A stretch of DNA of 13,548 nucleotides from positions 1 to 13,548 of the forward strand of contig JBFYSV010000298.1 in NCBI GenBank assembly GCA_041301185.1, in the 5' to 3' direction. Shown in pieces: positions 5,522-12,513 of the stretch (position 1 is the first letter of the stretch; every line of letters begins with the position of its first letter). Under the pieces are notes generated by a model that made no database searches, had not been told where the DNA came from, and was given only the letters and a program-made list of their open reading frames with translations. The DNA is from JAQBDA01 sp041301185. Its GTDB lineage: Bacteria; Chloroflexota; Anaerolineae; Anaerolineales; UBA4823. The position numbers and the translations under genes were made by a program.

Positions 5522-5556
5522 AGAGCCGAGGGGTAACGCCTTCGGTTCTTGCTTTT
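5522..5556 (+). terminator. Terminator-like stem after the kinase gene
   Basis: Arms 5522-5532 and 5539-5549 pair over 11 bases, including two G-U pairs in plus-strand RNA, around a six-base loop. TGCTTTT follows immediately. It lies 21 bases after the kinase stop and only 12 bases before the next start codon, so it probably ends the partner-switch operon and also forms part of the leader of the methyltransferase gene if transcription reads on. Confidence 0.55.
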
Positions 5557-5567
5557 GGGGAGGCATT

Positions 5568-6338
5568 ATGGATGTTCTTGCGTACAACCGAGAGGCCTGG
5601 AACAGGCAGGTCGAGAAAGGCAACCGCTGGACGCTCCCGGTCAGCCCTGAAGAAATCGCTGCAGCTCGCGCCGGGAGGTGGTCGATCGTACTCACTCCCA
5701 CGATCCCCGTTCCCCGCGAGTGGTTCCCCGAAAATATGCAGGGCGTGAAAATCCTGTGCCTGGCATCCGGGGGAGGCCAGCAAGGACCGATCCTGGCGGC
5801 AACCGGAGCCGATATCACCATCCTGGATAATTCTCCCAGGCAACTGGAGCGAGACCGCTTCGTGGCTGAACGAGAGGACCTGCACCTCACAACGGTCGAA
5901 GGCGATATGGCTGACCTGCACATGTTTGCCGATGATAGCTTTGACCTGATCTTTCACCCGGTCTCCAACGTGTTTGCACCAGAGGTGTTGCCTGTCTGGC
6001 GAGAAGCCTATCGCGTGCTGCGCCGCGGCGGCAGCCTGCTGGCTGGCTTCGATAACCCGGTCATCTATATCTTCGACCTGGATAAAGCAGATCAGGGTGA
6101 GTTCGAGGTTGTCCACAAGCTGCCCTACTCGGATTTGAGCAGCTTGAGCGAGGCCAAGCTGCAGGAGCTTATGGAGCAAGGCTTACCGCTGGAGTTCAGC
6201 CACACCCTCGATGAGCAGATCGGCGGTCAGCTGAAGGCTGGGTTCCACCTGACCGGCTTTTACGAGGACATTGACCCCAGCTCTCCCCTCTCGCAATACT
6301 CCCCAATGTTTATTGCTACCTGCGCCAGGAAACCTTAA
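5568..6338 (+). CDS. Class I SAM-dependent methyltransferase (Methyltransf_11 type)
   Basis: A 256-residue soluble protein with a Rossmann-type methyltransferase domain. Motif I is VKILCLASGGGQQGPILA (about residues 60-77), the acidic end of the second strand is in ITILDNSPRQLERDR, an EGDMADL segment matches motif II, and DDSFDLIFHPVSNVF is the strand-four region. RVLRRGGSLLAGF is the usual post-motif. The C-terminal third (from about residue 175) is a less conserved part containing FYEDIDP, likely a substrate-side lid. The substrate cannot be told; proteins of this type are widespread and mostly unassigned. The ATG at 5568 follows GGGGAGG with good spacing, which is stronger than the upstream TTG at 5508. 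It is convergent with another methyltransferase gene of a different subtype and shares a terminator with it. Confidence 0.88.
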   Translation: MDVLAYNREAWNRQVEKGNRWTLPVSPEEIAAARAGRWSIVLTPTIPVPREWFPENMQGVKILCLASGGGQQGPILAATGADITILDNSPRQLERDRFVAEREDLHLTTVEGDMADLHMFADDSFDLIFHPVSNVFAPEVLPVWREAYRVLRRGGSLLAGFDNPVIYIFDLDKADQGEFEVVHKLPYSDLSSLSEAKLQELMEQGLPLEFSHTLDEQIGGQLKAGFHLTGFYEDIDPSSPLSQYSPMFIATCARKP

Positions 6339-6363
6339 TCCGCAAGGCGGGATAAGGATTTTT
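6333..6363 (+). terminator. Rho-independent terminator of the first methyltransferase gene
   Basis: Arms 6333-6343 and 6347-6357 form an 11-base stem with one A-A mismatch and one U-G pair around AAG, followed by ATTTTT (6358-6363). The left arm overlaps the stop codon at 6336-6338. It lies between convergent genes, and the convergent gene ends seven bases later. Confidence 0.75.
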
Positions 6364-6367
6364 CAAG

Positions 6368-6937
6368 TTAACTATTCCTCGCCACCAGGCTAGCGACGGC
6401 GCTAATGTGCCCGTTCCGGGAAACCTGCCGGCCCTCGCGATACGCCAGGATTTCCAGATTGCGGAAGGCCAGTAAAAGCTCACCCGGTTTCAACAAAAAA
6501 GCAGGATCGATATCTGGCTGGATAGCCAGCATATCCTGGGTGAGGGTTTCGACTATCAGGATGCCGCCTGGTTTCAGCCAGCGGCAATAATCAACCCACA
6601 AATTGCGCTCCAGGTAATAAAAATTCAGGATGATATCAAAAGTCCGCGAGGGGAGAGAGAAGCGCGTCAGATCTGCCTGCACCACCATTAAATCCGGCAG
6701 GCGCTGCTTGGCGCGTTGCAAGGCAACCCACGAGATATCCAGGCCGACCACCCGCAGACCGCACTCCAACAAGAAAGCCGCATTGCCGCCGAGTCCCATG
6801 GCGATGTCCAACGCCAGGCCGCCCTCCGGGAGCCAGCCCGCATGCTCGACGAGAAACTGGCGCGGTTGGGTGAAGGTGCGGAATCGCTGATCTTGGGCGT
6901 AGCGCTGATCCCAGCGGCTGGCATCTTCGATAGGCAT
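6368..6937 (-). CDS. TehB-like class I SAM-dependent methyltransferase
   Basis: A 189-residue single-domain methyltransferase. The N-terminal WDQRYAQDQRF is typical of the TehB/thiopurine-methyltransferase-like group. Motif I is ALDIAMGLGGNAAFLLECG, the ribose-binding acidic residue sits in VVGLDIS, QADLTRF is the adenine-side motif, and FDIILNFYYLERNLW follows. LKPGGILIVET is the usual post-motif. The length matches small TehB-type enzymes that act on chalcogen or thiol compounds, but the substrate is not shown by sequence. The start at 6937 has TAAGGAG five bases upstream. It lies 39 bases after the stop of the MFS transporter gene on the same strand, so the two are probably co-transcribed, which would allow a shared role in export and modification of a compound; that is inference only. 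Confidence 0.9.
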   Translation of the reverse strand: MPIEDASRWDQRYAQDQRFRTFTQPRQFLVEHAGWLPEGGLALDIAMGLGGNAAFLLECGLRVVGLDISWVALQRAKQRLPDLMVVQADLTRFSLPSRTFDIILNFYYLERNLWVDYCRWLKPGGILIVETLTQDMLAIQPDIDPAFLLKPGELLLAFRNLEILAYREGRQVSRNGHISAVASLVARNS

Positions 6938-6976
6938 CGGGCTCCTTACACTCGGTCTGGCACCGGCACGCTCGTT

Positions 6977-8200
6977 CTACGAGGCTTCCGCCTGGCTGAT
7001 TGCGGATTGCGAAGACAGGGAAAGGAAAACCGCCAACACGCCCAGGGTGATCAGCAGATCGATCATGATAAACGAAATCGTGATCCCCGGTCCGATCGCT
7101 TCGAACAACTGCCCGATCAGCCAGGGCAGTATCATCCCGCCTGCCCCCGCCCCTACAAAAAACCACCCGCTCACCTGCCCGGTGATCTGCATCTTCTGCC
7201 CGGCTAAGGTGACCGTCGTCGGGAAAAAAGATGCCATGAAGAAACCCAGGCCTAAAGTACCCGCCCAGATGGCAAACAACGATTCAGACCAAACCATAAT
7301 TATGCCCAGACTGGCCAGGCATCCCAGCAAATCGACTACCAGGACTGTGCTCGGCTTTGTTCGTGTTGCCAGTGGAATAGAGACCAGCCTGCCCGCAGTG
7401 AGCGCACCCCAAAACGCAGATGTTAAAAGAGCTGCGCTGGCTGCGGGATGCCCCTCGAACTGGTTGATGGTATAGGTGTAAATCCAACCCCCATAGCTTG
7501 CCTCTGCCCCCACGTACAGAAACAGGAGGATTGCCACCAGGGCTACCAGCAAGGTATTGACCTGACCGGACTGCCCCGGCTGGCTTGCATGCAGGTTGAC
7601 CGGGCTTGGCAACCTGCCCAACCACACAGCAACCGGGATAGCAGCCAGAGATAACACCCAATATACCCACCGGATATCCCCTCCCGATGAAGTAGTGCGG
7701 GCGATGATCAGCGGTGATAAAACTGCCCCCACTCCGAAGAAGAAGTGCAGAGCATTCATGTACGGGCTTACCCGATCTCGATACAGCCATACCAGCAAGG
7801 TGTTATTGCCCACTTCCAGCGATCCTTGCATGGCTCCCAGAATGATAAATACCAGCACCAGCAGCCATAACAGCGAGATGAGCGGGACAAAGAAAGCCAA
7901 CCCCGCCATGCAGATCAGCACGGTGAACAGCAGGCGATGACCGGGCAGGCGGTCGAATAAATGCCCGCCGTAAACAGATCCCATCAAATAGCCGAGCGCC
8001 TGAGCTGTGAATACAAAACTGATCTGTGCCAGCTCGCTGCCCGTATTCTGGGCCAGACCGGGTAAGGTAGGTCCCAAAGCTGCGGTAAGCAACCCGAAGA
8101 TGATAAAGGAGCCGTAATAACCGGCGGTTGCAGCCCGCCGCACAGCTGGTGAGAGATTAAGATCAGAGACAGTTTTTTGGTTTACGGGGGGTAATGTCAT
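6977..8200 (-). CDS. Major facilitator superfamily transporter
   Basis: A 407-residue inner-membrane carrier with about 12 hydrophobic segments split into two sixes by a loop near residues 200-215. The first loop carries GGHLFDRLPGHRLL, the MFS motif-A region. The start of the first helix (GSFIIFGLLTAALGPTLPGLA) and the fourth-helix stretch AMQGSLEVGNNTLLVWL resemble the MFSD4/NaGLT1-like and fucose-permease-like branches, which carry sugars or related small molecules. The substrate is not determined. The start at 8200 has no clear ribosome site (GCGAAACTGG precedes the ATG). A perfect TATAAT on the minus strand at 8216-8221 would start transcription near 8209, so the mRNA may be almost leaderless. 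The downstream partner is a TehB-like methyltransferase gene. Confidence 0.92.
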   Translation of the reverse strand: MTLPPVNQKTVSDLNLSPAVRRAATAGYYGSFIIFGLLTAALGPTLPGLAQNTGSELAQISFVFTAQALGYLMGSVYGGHLFDRLPGHRLLFTVLICMAGLAFFVPLISLLWLLVLVFIILGAMQGSLEVGNNTLLVWLYRDRVSPYMNALHFFFGVGAVLSPLIIARTTSSGGDIRWVYWVLSLAAIPVAVWLGRLPSPVNLHASQPGQSGQVNTLLVALVAILLFLYVGAEASYGGWIYTYTINQFEGHPAASAALLTSAFWGALTAGRLVSIPLATRTKPSTVLVVDLLGCLASLGIIMVWSESLFAIWAGTLGLGFFMASFFPTTVTLAGQKMQITGQVSGWFFVGAGAGGMILPWLIGQLFEAIGPGITISFIMIDLLITLGVLAVFLSLSSQSAISQAEAS

Positions 8201-8215
8201 CCAGTTTCGCCATAG

Positions 8216-8223
8216 ATTATAAT
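8216..8223. promoter_or_regulatory. Shared self-complementary -10 element for divergent genes
   Basis: ATTATAAT at 8216-8223 is its own reverse complement, so it presents a perfect TATAAT on both strands: 8218-8223 rightward and 8216-8221 leftward. Rightward transcription would start near 8230, 87 bases before the SRAP gene; leftward near 8209, about 9 bases before the MFS start. No consensus -35 is seen at 16-18 bases on either side. Confidence 0.45.
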
Positions 8224-8316
8224 GTCAGGAGCAAAAACCAATCATATCACCGAAACTTGTGGCGCATCTTACTGGATTATCGGTTTATCGAGAATCAACC
8301 CGGTGAAAGGAATACT

Positions 8317-8988
8317 ATGTGTGGTCGTTTTACACTTACAGCCGAAGTCAGCGCCCTGCAGGAGAATTTCCCCTGGCTCTATATCCCTGCGGAGATCTCC
8401 TCCCGCTATAATATCGCCCCGACACAACCGGTTGCCGTGGTTGCAAACGACGGGAAAAACCGGCTGGACTTTTACACCTGGGGGTTGATCCCCTCCTGGG
8501 CAAAAGATCCCCAGATTGGCAGCCGGATGATTAACGCCCGGGCAGAGACCCTGGCAGAAAAGCCCTCCTTCAAGGCCGCCTTTCGACGGAGACGCTGCCT
8601 GATCCTGGCGGATGGGTTTTACGAGTGGCAAAAACAGCCAACCAGCAAGGCAAAGATCCCAATCTACATTCACCTTGCCTCTCACCAGCCTTTCGCCTTC
8701 GCCGGGTTGTGGGAGATGTGGAACTCGATAGACGGCTCGATGATCCTCTCGTGCACAATCATCACTACCGAGCCAAACGAGCTGATGCAGACCATTCACA
8801 ACCGTATGCCAGTGATCTTGCCGGAAGAGTCCTACCAGAAATGGCTGGAACCCGGCGAGCAAAACCCGGAAGAGCTTTCCCCGCTGCTCAAACCTTACCC
8901 GGCGGACCAGATGGTTGCCTACCCCGTCTCCACCCTGGTCAACAGCCCTGCCAATGACCTGCCTGAGTGCGTCGCGCCGCTAGGATGA
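8317..8988 (+). CDS. yedK: SRAP domain protein (YedK/HMCES-like abasic site crosslinker)
   Basis: A 223-residue protein consisting of one SRAP domain. The family forms a covalent thiazolidine crosslink to abasic sites in single-stranded DNA through the amino-terminal cysteine, shielding them during replication. MCGRFT puts the catalytic C2 at the exposed terminus once Met is removed. The other active-site residues are visible: N73 in MINARAET, E103 in DGFYEWQ and H161 in IHNRMPVIL. RYNIAPTQ (30-37) and WGLIPSWAKD (55-64) are further family signatures. The start at 8317 is decided both by AAAGGA upstream and by the need for Cys at position 2; the open frame extends 41 codons further up but this is not coding. 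The next gene begins nine bases after the stop, so it heads an operon. Some SRAP genes lie in SOS regulons; no LexA box was recognised here. Confidence 0.96.
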   Translation: MCGRFTLTAEVSALQENFPWLYIPAEISSRYNIAPTQPVAVVANDGKNRLDFYTWGLIPSWAKDPQIGSRMINARAETLAEKPSFKAAFRRRRCLILADGFYEWQKQPTSKAKIPIYIHLASHQPFAFAGLWEMWNSIDGSMILSCTIITTEPNELMQTIHNRMPVILPEESYQKWLEPGEQNPEELSPLLKPYPADQMVAYPVSTLVNSPANDLPECVAPLG

Positions 8989-8997
8989 TCTTTCGAA

Positions 8998-10371
8998 GTG
9001 GAAGCGTCTCGGTTCAAGGCTAACTCCCTGCAAGAGAGCCTCCAGGGTCAGCCGGTACAACGCATCCTGGCAGCCGCGCTGCAAGCAGTTGATCCTGCTC
9101 TGGCAGTAAGCAAGCACCTCTCCGGGTCGGGCAACCACCTGCTGGTTGCAGAGCAAACATACGATCTGGCTTCCTTTGACTCGATCTATGTGATCGGGGC
9201 GGGTAAAGCCGGCGCGCCGATGGCGCTGGCGGTATCCGACCTGCTGGGAGACCGCCTGACCGCCGGGATGGTGGTTGTCAAGGAAGGCTATGAGCACATC
9301 GGGGCGGCCGAACCTTTACAGCAGGTCGAAATCTTGCCCGCCGGACATCCCTACCCGGATGAGCGCGGTTTGCAGGCCACCCGCCAAATTTGCAGGCTAT
9401 TAAAGAATACAACCCGAAACGACCTGGTGATCTGCCTGGTATCCGGCGGCGGATCGGCTCTCCTGACGAGTCCCATACCAGGTGTTTCACTGGATGACCT
9501 GAGAGCCTTGACCGAAGTGCTCTTATCCAGCGGCGCTGACATTCAGGAGATCAATATCTTGCGCAAGCACCTGGACCAAGTTAAAGGTGGCAACCTGGCA
9601 CGCCTGGTCTCCCCAGCCCGCCTGCTGACCCTGATCCTGTCGGATGTGGTAGGCAACTCTATGGACAGCATCGCCTCAGGACCTACGGTGCCCGATCCAT
9701 CCACCTATGCAGACGCGACGGCAGTGCTCAGAAAATACAGGCTGGAAGATAAAATTCCATCCCCGATCCGGCGGGCATTGCACCTCGGTGAGAGCGGCAG
9801 GTTACCAGAAACACCCAAGCCGGGTGACCCGCTCTTTGACCAGGTCTATAACCTGATTATTGCCAGCAATATCCATGCGGCACAGGCAGGACTGGCACAA
9901 GCTACGGCGGAGGGGTACAATACTTTGTTACTAACCACTTACCTGCAAGGAGAGGCCCGGCAGGCAGGTCTATTCCTGGCAGGCATTGCCCGGCAGATCG
10001 CGGATAGCGGGCAGCCAATTCCCCGACCGGCCTGCCTGGTGGCAGGCGGCGAGACGACAGTAACCGTCAACGGAGAAGGCCTGGGAGGTCGCAACCAGGA
10101 GCTAGCACTGGGTGCGGTGGGGAGGTTGGCTGGAATTCCTGGAGCAACCCTGGTCTGCCTGGCCACCGATGGCGGCGATGGCCCAACTGACGCAGCCGGG
10201 GCAGTGGTTACCGGCGAGACGCTGTGGCGAGCCCGGCAACTGGGTTTGGATCCGGCAGAATTCCTCAGGCGCAATGATGCGTACCACTTTTTTGAGCCGC
10301 TTGGGGATTTGCTCCATACAGGACCGACCCTGACCAACGTGAATGACCTGGCTTTTCTGTTCTTGCACTGA
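8998..10371 (+). CDS. Glycerate 2-kinase, GckA/MOFRL family
   Basis: A 457-residue cytoplasmic enzyme of the class II glycerate kinase family, which phosphorylates D-glycerate with ATP, usually to 2-phosphoglycerate, feeding glycolysis from serine, glyoxylate or sugar-acid breakdown. The N-terminal domain (about 20-250, DUF4147 type) shows VIGAGKAGAPMALAV, LPAGHPYPDERG and the nucleotide-side CLVSGGGSALL. The C-terminal MOFRL domain (about 340-450) shows VAGGETTVTVNGEGLGG followed by RNQELALGA and ATDGGDGPTDAAGAVV. Length and order are normal. The start is GTG at 8998, nine bases after the SRAP stop, with AGGATGATC upstream overlapping that stop; an ATG at 8985 is out of frame. The next gene begins 12 bases after its stop, so it is mid-operon. 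Family members differ in whether they make 2- or 3-phosphoglycerate; 2- is expected here. Confidence 0.93.
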   Translation: MEASRFKANSLQESLQGQPVQRILAAALQAVDPALAVSKHLSGSGNHLLVAEQTYDLASFDSIYVIGAGKAGAPMALAVSDLLGDRLTAGMVVVKEGYEHIGAAEPLQQVEILPAGHPYPDERGLQATRQICRLLKNTTRNDLVICLVSGGGSALLTSPIPGVSLDDLRALTEVLLSSGADIQEINILRKHLDQVKGGNLARLVSPARLLTLILSDVVGNSMDSIASGPTVPDPSTYADATAVLRKYRLEDKIPSPIRRALHLGESGRLPETPKPGDPLFDQVYNLIIASNIHAAQAGLAQATAEGYNTLLLTTYLQGEARQAGLFLAGIARQIADSGQPIPRPACLVAGGETTVTVNGEGLGGRNQELALGAVGRLAGIPGATLVCLATDGGDGPTDAAGAVVTGETLWRARQLGLDPAEFLRRNDAYHFFEPLGDLLHTGPTLTNVNDLAFLFLH

Positions 10372-10383
10372 ACTGTAAGGCCG

Positions 10384-11301
10384 ATGCGGATGAGTATTGA
10401 ACCTGCTTACGTAAAGTTATTACACTCCCATGTCCTGGAGCAACGCGTCGCCCAGGCTTACCAGGAGCTGGGAAAGTGCAAGGTTTGCGGCTGGGAGTGC
10501 GCGGTCAACCGGTTGGAAGGCGAGCGCGGCGTTTGCCGGACGGGCAAGCGCGCCATGATCAGCAGCTATGGCCCGCACCTTGGCGAAGAGGACCCCCTTC
10601 GCGGCTGGCGCGGCTCTGGTACGATTTTCTTCACTCGCTGTAACCTGCGCTGCCAGTATTGCCAGAACCACGATATCAGCCAGACCGACAATGGACGCAA
10701 GGTGGAACCCGAAGACTTGGCAGCCATTATGCTGGAGCTGCAAGATGCCGGATGCCATAATATCAACCTGGTATCGCCCAGCCATGTTGTGCCGCAAATC
10801 CTGGCGGCGGTCTTGATCGCAGCCCGGGCAGGGCTACACCTGCCGCTGGTCTACAACACGGGCGGCTATGACTCGCTGTCTTCGCTGCAACTATTGGATG
10901 GCGTGGTTGACATCTATATGCCGGATATGAAATACGCCAGCCCCCAGATCGGGCTGCGCTATTCAAAGGTTCGCGATTACCCCAAGGTGAACCAGGCAGC
11001 CGTGCGGGAGATGCACCGCCAGGTAGGCGATCTGCAAATCGATGAGCACGGCCTGGCAACCCGCGGCCTGCTGGTACGCCACCTGGTACTGCCCAACAAC
11101 CTGGCAGGCACCCAAAAGGTGGTCCAGTTCCTGGTGGAGGAGATCTCAGCCGAGACCTATTTCAACCTGATGGACCAGTATCGCCCGGCTTATAAGGCCA
11201 GCCAGTACCCGCAACTAAACCGCCGGGTTACCCAAACCGAGTACCAGCAAGCCTTCCAATTCGCGTTACAATCCGGCCTGCACCGCCAGGATAGACCCTA
11301 G
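10384..11301 (+). CDS. PflX-like radical SAM protein (COG1313 type)
   Basis: A 305-residue iron-sulfur enzyme. The radical SAM cluster motif is C86, C90 and C93 (TRCNLRCQYCQN), which would bind a 4Fe-4S cluster and SAM. An N-terminal cysteine set C32, C35, C39 and C51 (CKVCGWEC then GVC) precedes it and is characteristic of the PflX group, related to but distinct from the pyruvate formate-lyase activase PflA. INLVSPSHVVPQIL, VYNTGGYDS and VDIYMPDMKYA follow the expected barrel strands. The reaction is not established for this family, and no glycyl radical enzyme is in the window, so activase is only one possibility. M1 at 10384 sits three bases after AAGG; M3 at 10390 would have better spacing and is an equal candidate. 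It is the third gene of the SRAP-glycerate kinase operon. Confidence 0.9.
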   Translation: MRMSIEPAYVKLLHSHVLEQRVAQAYQELGKCKVCGWECAVNRLEGERGVCRTGKRAMISSYGPHLGEEDPLRGWRGSGTIFFTRCNLRCQYCQNHDISQTDNGRKVEPEDLAAIMLELQDAGCHNINLVSPSHVVPQILAAVLIAARAGLHLPLVYNTGGYDSLSSLQLLDGVVDIYMPDMKYASPQIGLRYSKVRDYPKVNQAAVREMHRQVGDLQIDEHGLATRGLLVRHLVLPNNLAGTQKVVQFLVEEISAETYFNLMDQYRPAYKASQYPQLNRRVTQTEYQQAFQFALQSGLHRQDRP

Positions 11302-11323
11302 CCGGTTTTTGGTGCGGAACCCA

Positions 11324-11338
11324 AGGTGCCTGGCACCT
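11324..11338. repeat. Short palindrome between the PflX-like gene and larE
   Basis: AGGTGCC-T-GGCACCT is a perfect inverted repeat of 7-base arms around one base, 23 bases after the radical SAM stop. As RNA it would fold to about six pairs with a three-base loop. The bases after it are GG-rich and a TTTTT run occurs only 13 bases later, so it is a poor terminator; it may be an operator or a 3' end element. CTAGCCGG also occurs on both sides of it (11299-11306 and near 11366), as a direct repeat. Confidence 0.35.
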
Positions 11339-11402
11339 GGTTTGGAGAGTTTTTACACCGGAAACTAGCCGGCATCATTAATAATCGAGGTAGATTAACG
11401 GT

Positions 11403-12236
11403 ATGGATATCCAAGAGAAGCAAAAGAACCTGACCGAAATCATAAGATCAATGGGCAGCGTGGCAGTGGCCTACTCGGGTGGGGTAGACAGCACCTACCT
11501 GCTCAAGGCTGCCCACGACTGCCTGGGAGAAGGCGCCATCGCAGTAACTGCCGTATCCCCCAGCCTGCCGGCGCAAGAGCTGGCAGAAGCCCGGCAGATC
11601 GCCCAAAAGATCGGCGCTCGCCATGTGCTTATCGACAGCCACGAGACAGAAGATCCGCGCTACTTAGCCAACAGCTCTGCCCGCTGCTATTTTTGTAAAA
11701 CCGAAGTCTACAGCGAGCTGGTTGATTACGCCCGGCAAAATGGATTCGCCTTCCTTGTGGATGGCAGCAACCTGGATGATATGGATGATCACCGTCCAGG
11801 GAGACAGGCTGCCCGGGAGCATGGTGTGCGCAGCCCGCTGCTTGAAGCGGGACTGAGCAAAGAAGAGGTGCGCCAGCTGGCGCGCCAGGCGGGTCTCTCC
11901 AACTGGGACAAGCCCGCCGCAGCCTGCCTTTCATCGCGCATCCCGTATGGTACGATGGTCACCATCGAAACCCTCTCCCAGGTAGAACAGGCAGAGCGCC
12001 TCCTGCGCGACCTGGGGATACGCCAGGTGCGCGTCCGCCACCACGATACCATCGCCCGGATTGAAGTCGAGCCGGAAGATTTCAAGATGATCGTAGACCA
12101 TCGCGAGCAAATTGTAAATTCCTTGCGCTCCCTGGGCTATACCTATGTCGCGCTCGATCTGGCGGGATTCACATCTGGCAGCTTGAACGCGGTGCTGAGT
12201 GGAAAACCAAACCCGGGCACCAGACCCGAGGCCTAA
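11403..12236 (+). CDS. larE: LarE, ATP-dependent sacrificial sulfur transferase
   Basis: A 277-residue cytoplasmic PP-loop protein that adenylates pyridinium dicarboxylate intermediates and donates sulfur from its own cysteine, making the nickel-pincer nucleotide of lactate racemase (LarA) and related epimerases. SGGVDS at residues 25-30 is the ATP pyrophosphatase loop. RCYFCKTEVY supplies the family's CxxC. WDKPAAACLSSRIPYG carries C175, equivalent to the sacrificial cysteine of Lactiplantibacillus LarE. RVRHHDTIARIEV marks the C-terminal part. Length is normal. Homologues that lack this cysteine use a cluster instead; here it is present, so the sacrificial route is expected. The ATG at 11403 has GAGGT 11 bases upstream, slightly long spacing. 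It follows the SRAP operon after about 100 bases. LarB and LarC are not in the window. Confidence 0.95.
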   Translation: MDIQEKQKNLTEIIRSMGSVAVAYSGGVDSTYLLKAAHDCLGEGAIAVTAVSPSLPAQELAEARQIAQKIGARHVLIDSHETEDPRYLANSSARCYFCKTEVYSELVDYARQNGFAFLVDGSNLDDMDDHRPGRQAAREHGVRSPLLEAGLSKEEVRQLARQAGLSNWDKPAAACLSSRIPYGTMVTIETLSQVEQAERLLRDLGIRQVRVRHHDTIARIEVEPEDFKMIVDHREQIVNSLRSLGYTYVALDLAGFTSGSLNAVLSGKPNPGTRPEA

Positions 12237-12262
12237 GGATAAGGATTCTCCTCACCCAAGCC

Positions 12263-12290
12263 TTGACACTATTCCAGCCAATGGTAAACT
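12263..12290 (+). promoter_or_regulatory. Promoter of the proS leader
   Basis: TTGACA at 12263-12268 is followed after 16 bases by TAAACT (12285-12290), a four-of-six match to the -10 consensus. Transcription would start near 12297, giving a leader of roughly 215 bases before proS, long enough for structured regulation. Confidence 0.6.
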
Positions 12291-12354
12291 TCTAGCCAGC
12301 ATGTGCAGATCGATCGTAGTCCCCGCCAGCCCTGCCCCGTTCCCGGCCCCCCGC

Positions 12355-12370
12355 AAGCCTGTCTAGGCTT
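12355..12370 (+). repeat. Small leader hairpin
   Basis: AAGCCT and AGGCTT form a perfect 6-base stem with a GTCT loop inside the putative proS leader, upstream of the terminator-like stem at 12417. A CCTGCC upstream (12331-12336) can also pair with GGCAGG near 12388-12393, enclosing this hairpin. Such a three-way arrangement could be leader structure but may be chance in GC-rich sequence. Confidence 0.35.
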
Positions 12371-12416
12371 TCGGTTTCTCAGGGTTTGGCAGGCAGCGAT
12401 CTCCATTAGCCATTAC

Positions 12417-12455
12417 CGCCCTCTGGACTGAAAGCTTCCAGAGGGCGATTTTATT
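12417..12455 (+). terminator. Terminator-like hairpin in the proS leader
   Basis: CGCCCTCTGGA (12417-12427) pairs perfectly with TCCAGAGGGCG (12437-12447) around a nine-base loop, followed by ATTTTATT. It is a good rho-independent terminator in form. It could end transcription from the larE side, with proS then needing a promoter after it. Since the only promoter-like site found lies upstream at 12263, an attenuator in the proS leader is equally possible. The T-box consensus found in many aminoacyl-tRNA synthetase leaders was not recognised. Confidence 0.75.
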
Positions 12456-12513
12456 GGGGTGACATCACCATGTGCTGTGCTCCCCAACCTACCCATATTT
12501 CTTCGAGGTGATT

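Noticed and set aside
5099..6179. Long minus-strand open frames across the kinase and methyltransferase genes
   Set aside because: They are antisense shadows of two well supported plus-strand genes, with no start context or recognisable motifs.
6636..7166. Minus-strand frame bridging the TehB-like and MFS genes, and plus-strand frames over the same area
   Set aside because: They overlap two same-strand genes with clear motifs in another frame. No frameshift is needed to explain the region, as both real frames are intact.
12297..12513. T-box riboswitch in front of proS
   Set aside because: A T-box was considered because of the synthetase and the terminator-like stem, but no AGGGTGG-type T-box sequence with GGTACC/ACCGCG antiterminator was found; AGGGTTTGGCAGGCAGCG near 12381 is too different.
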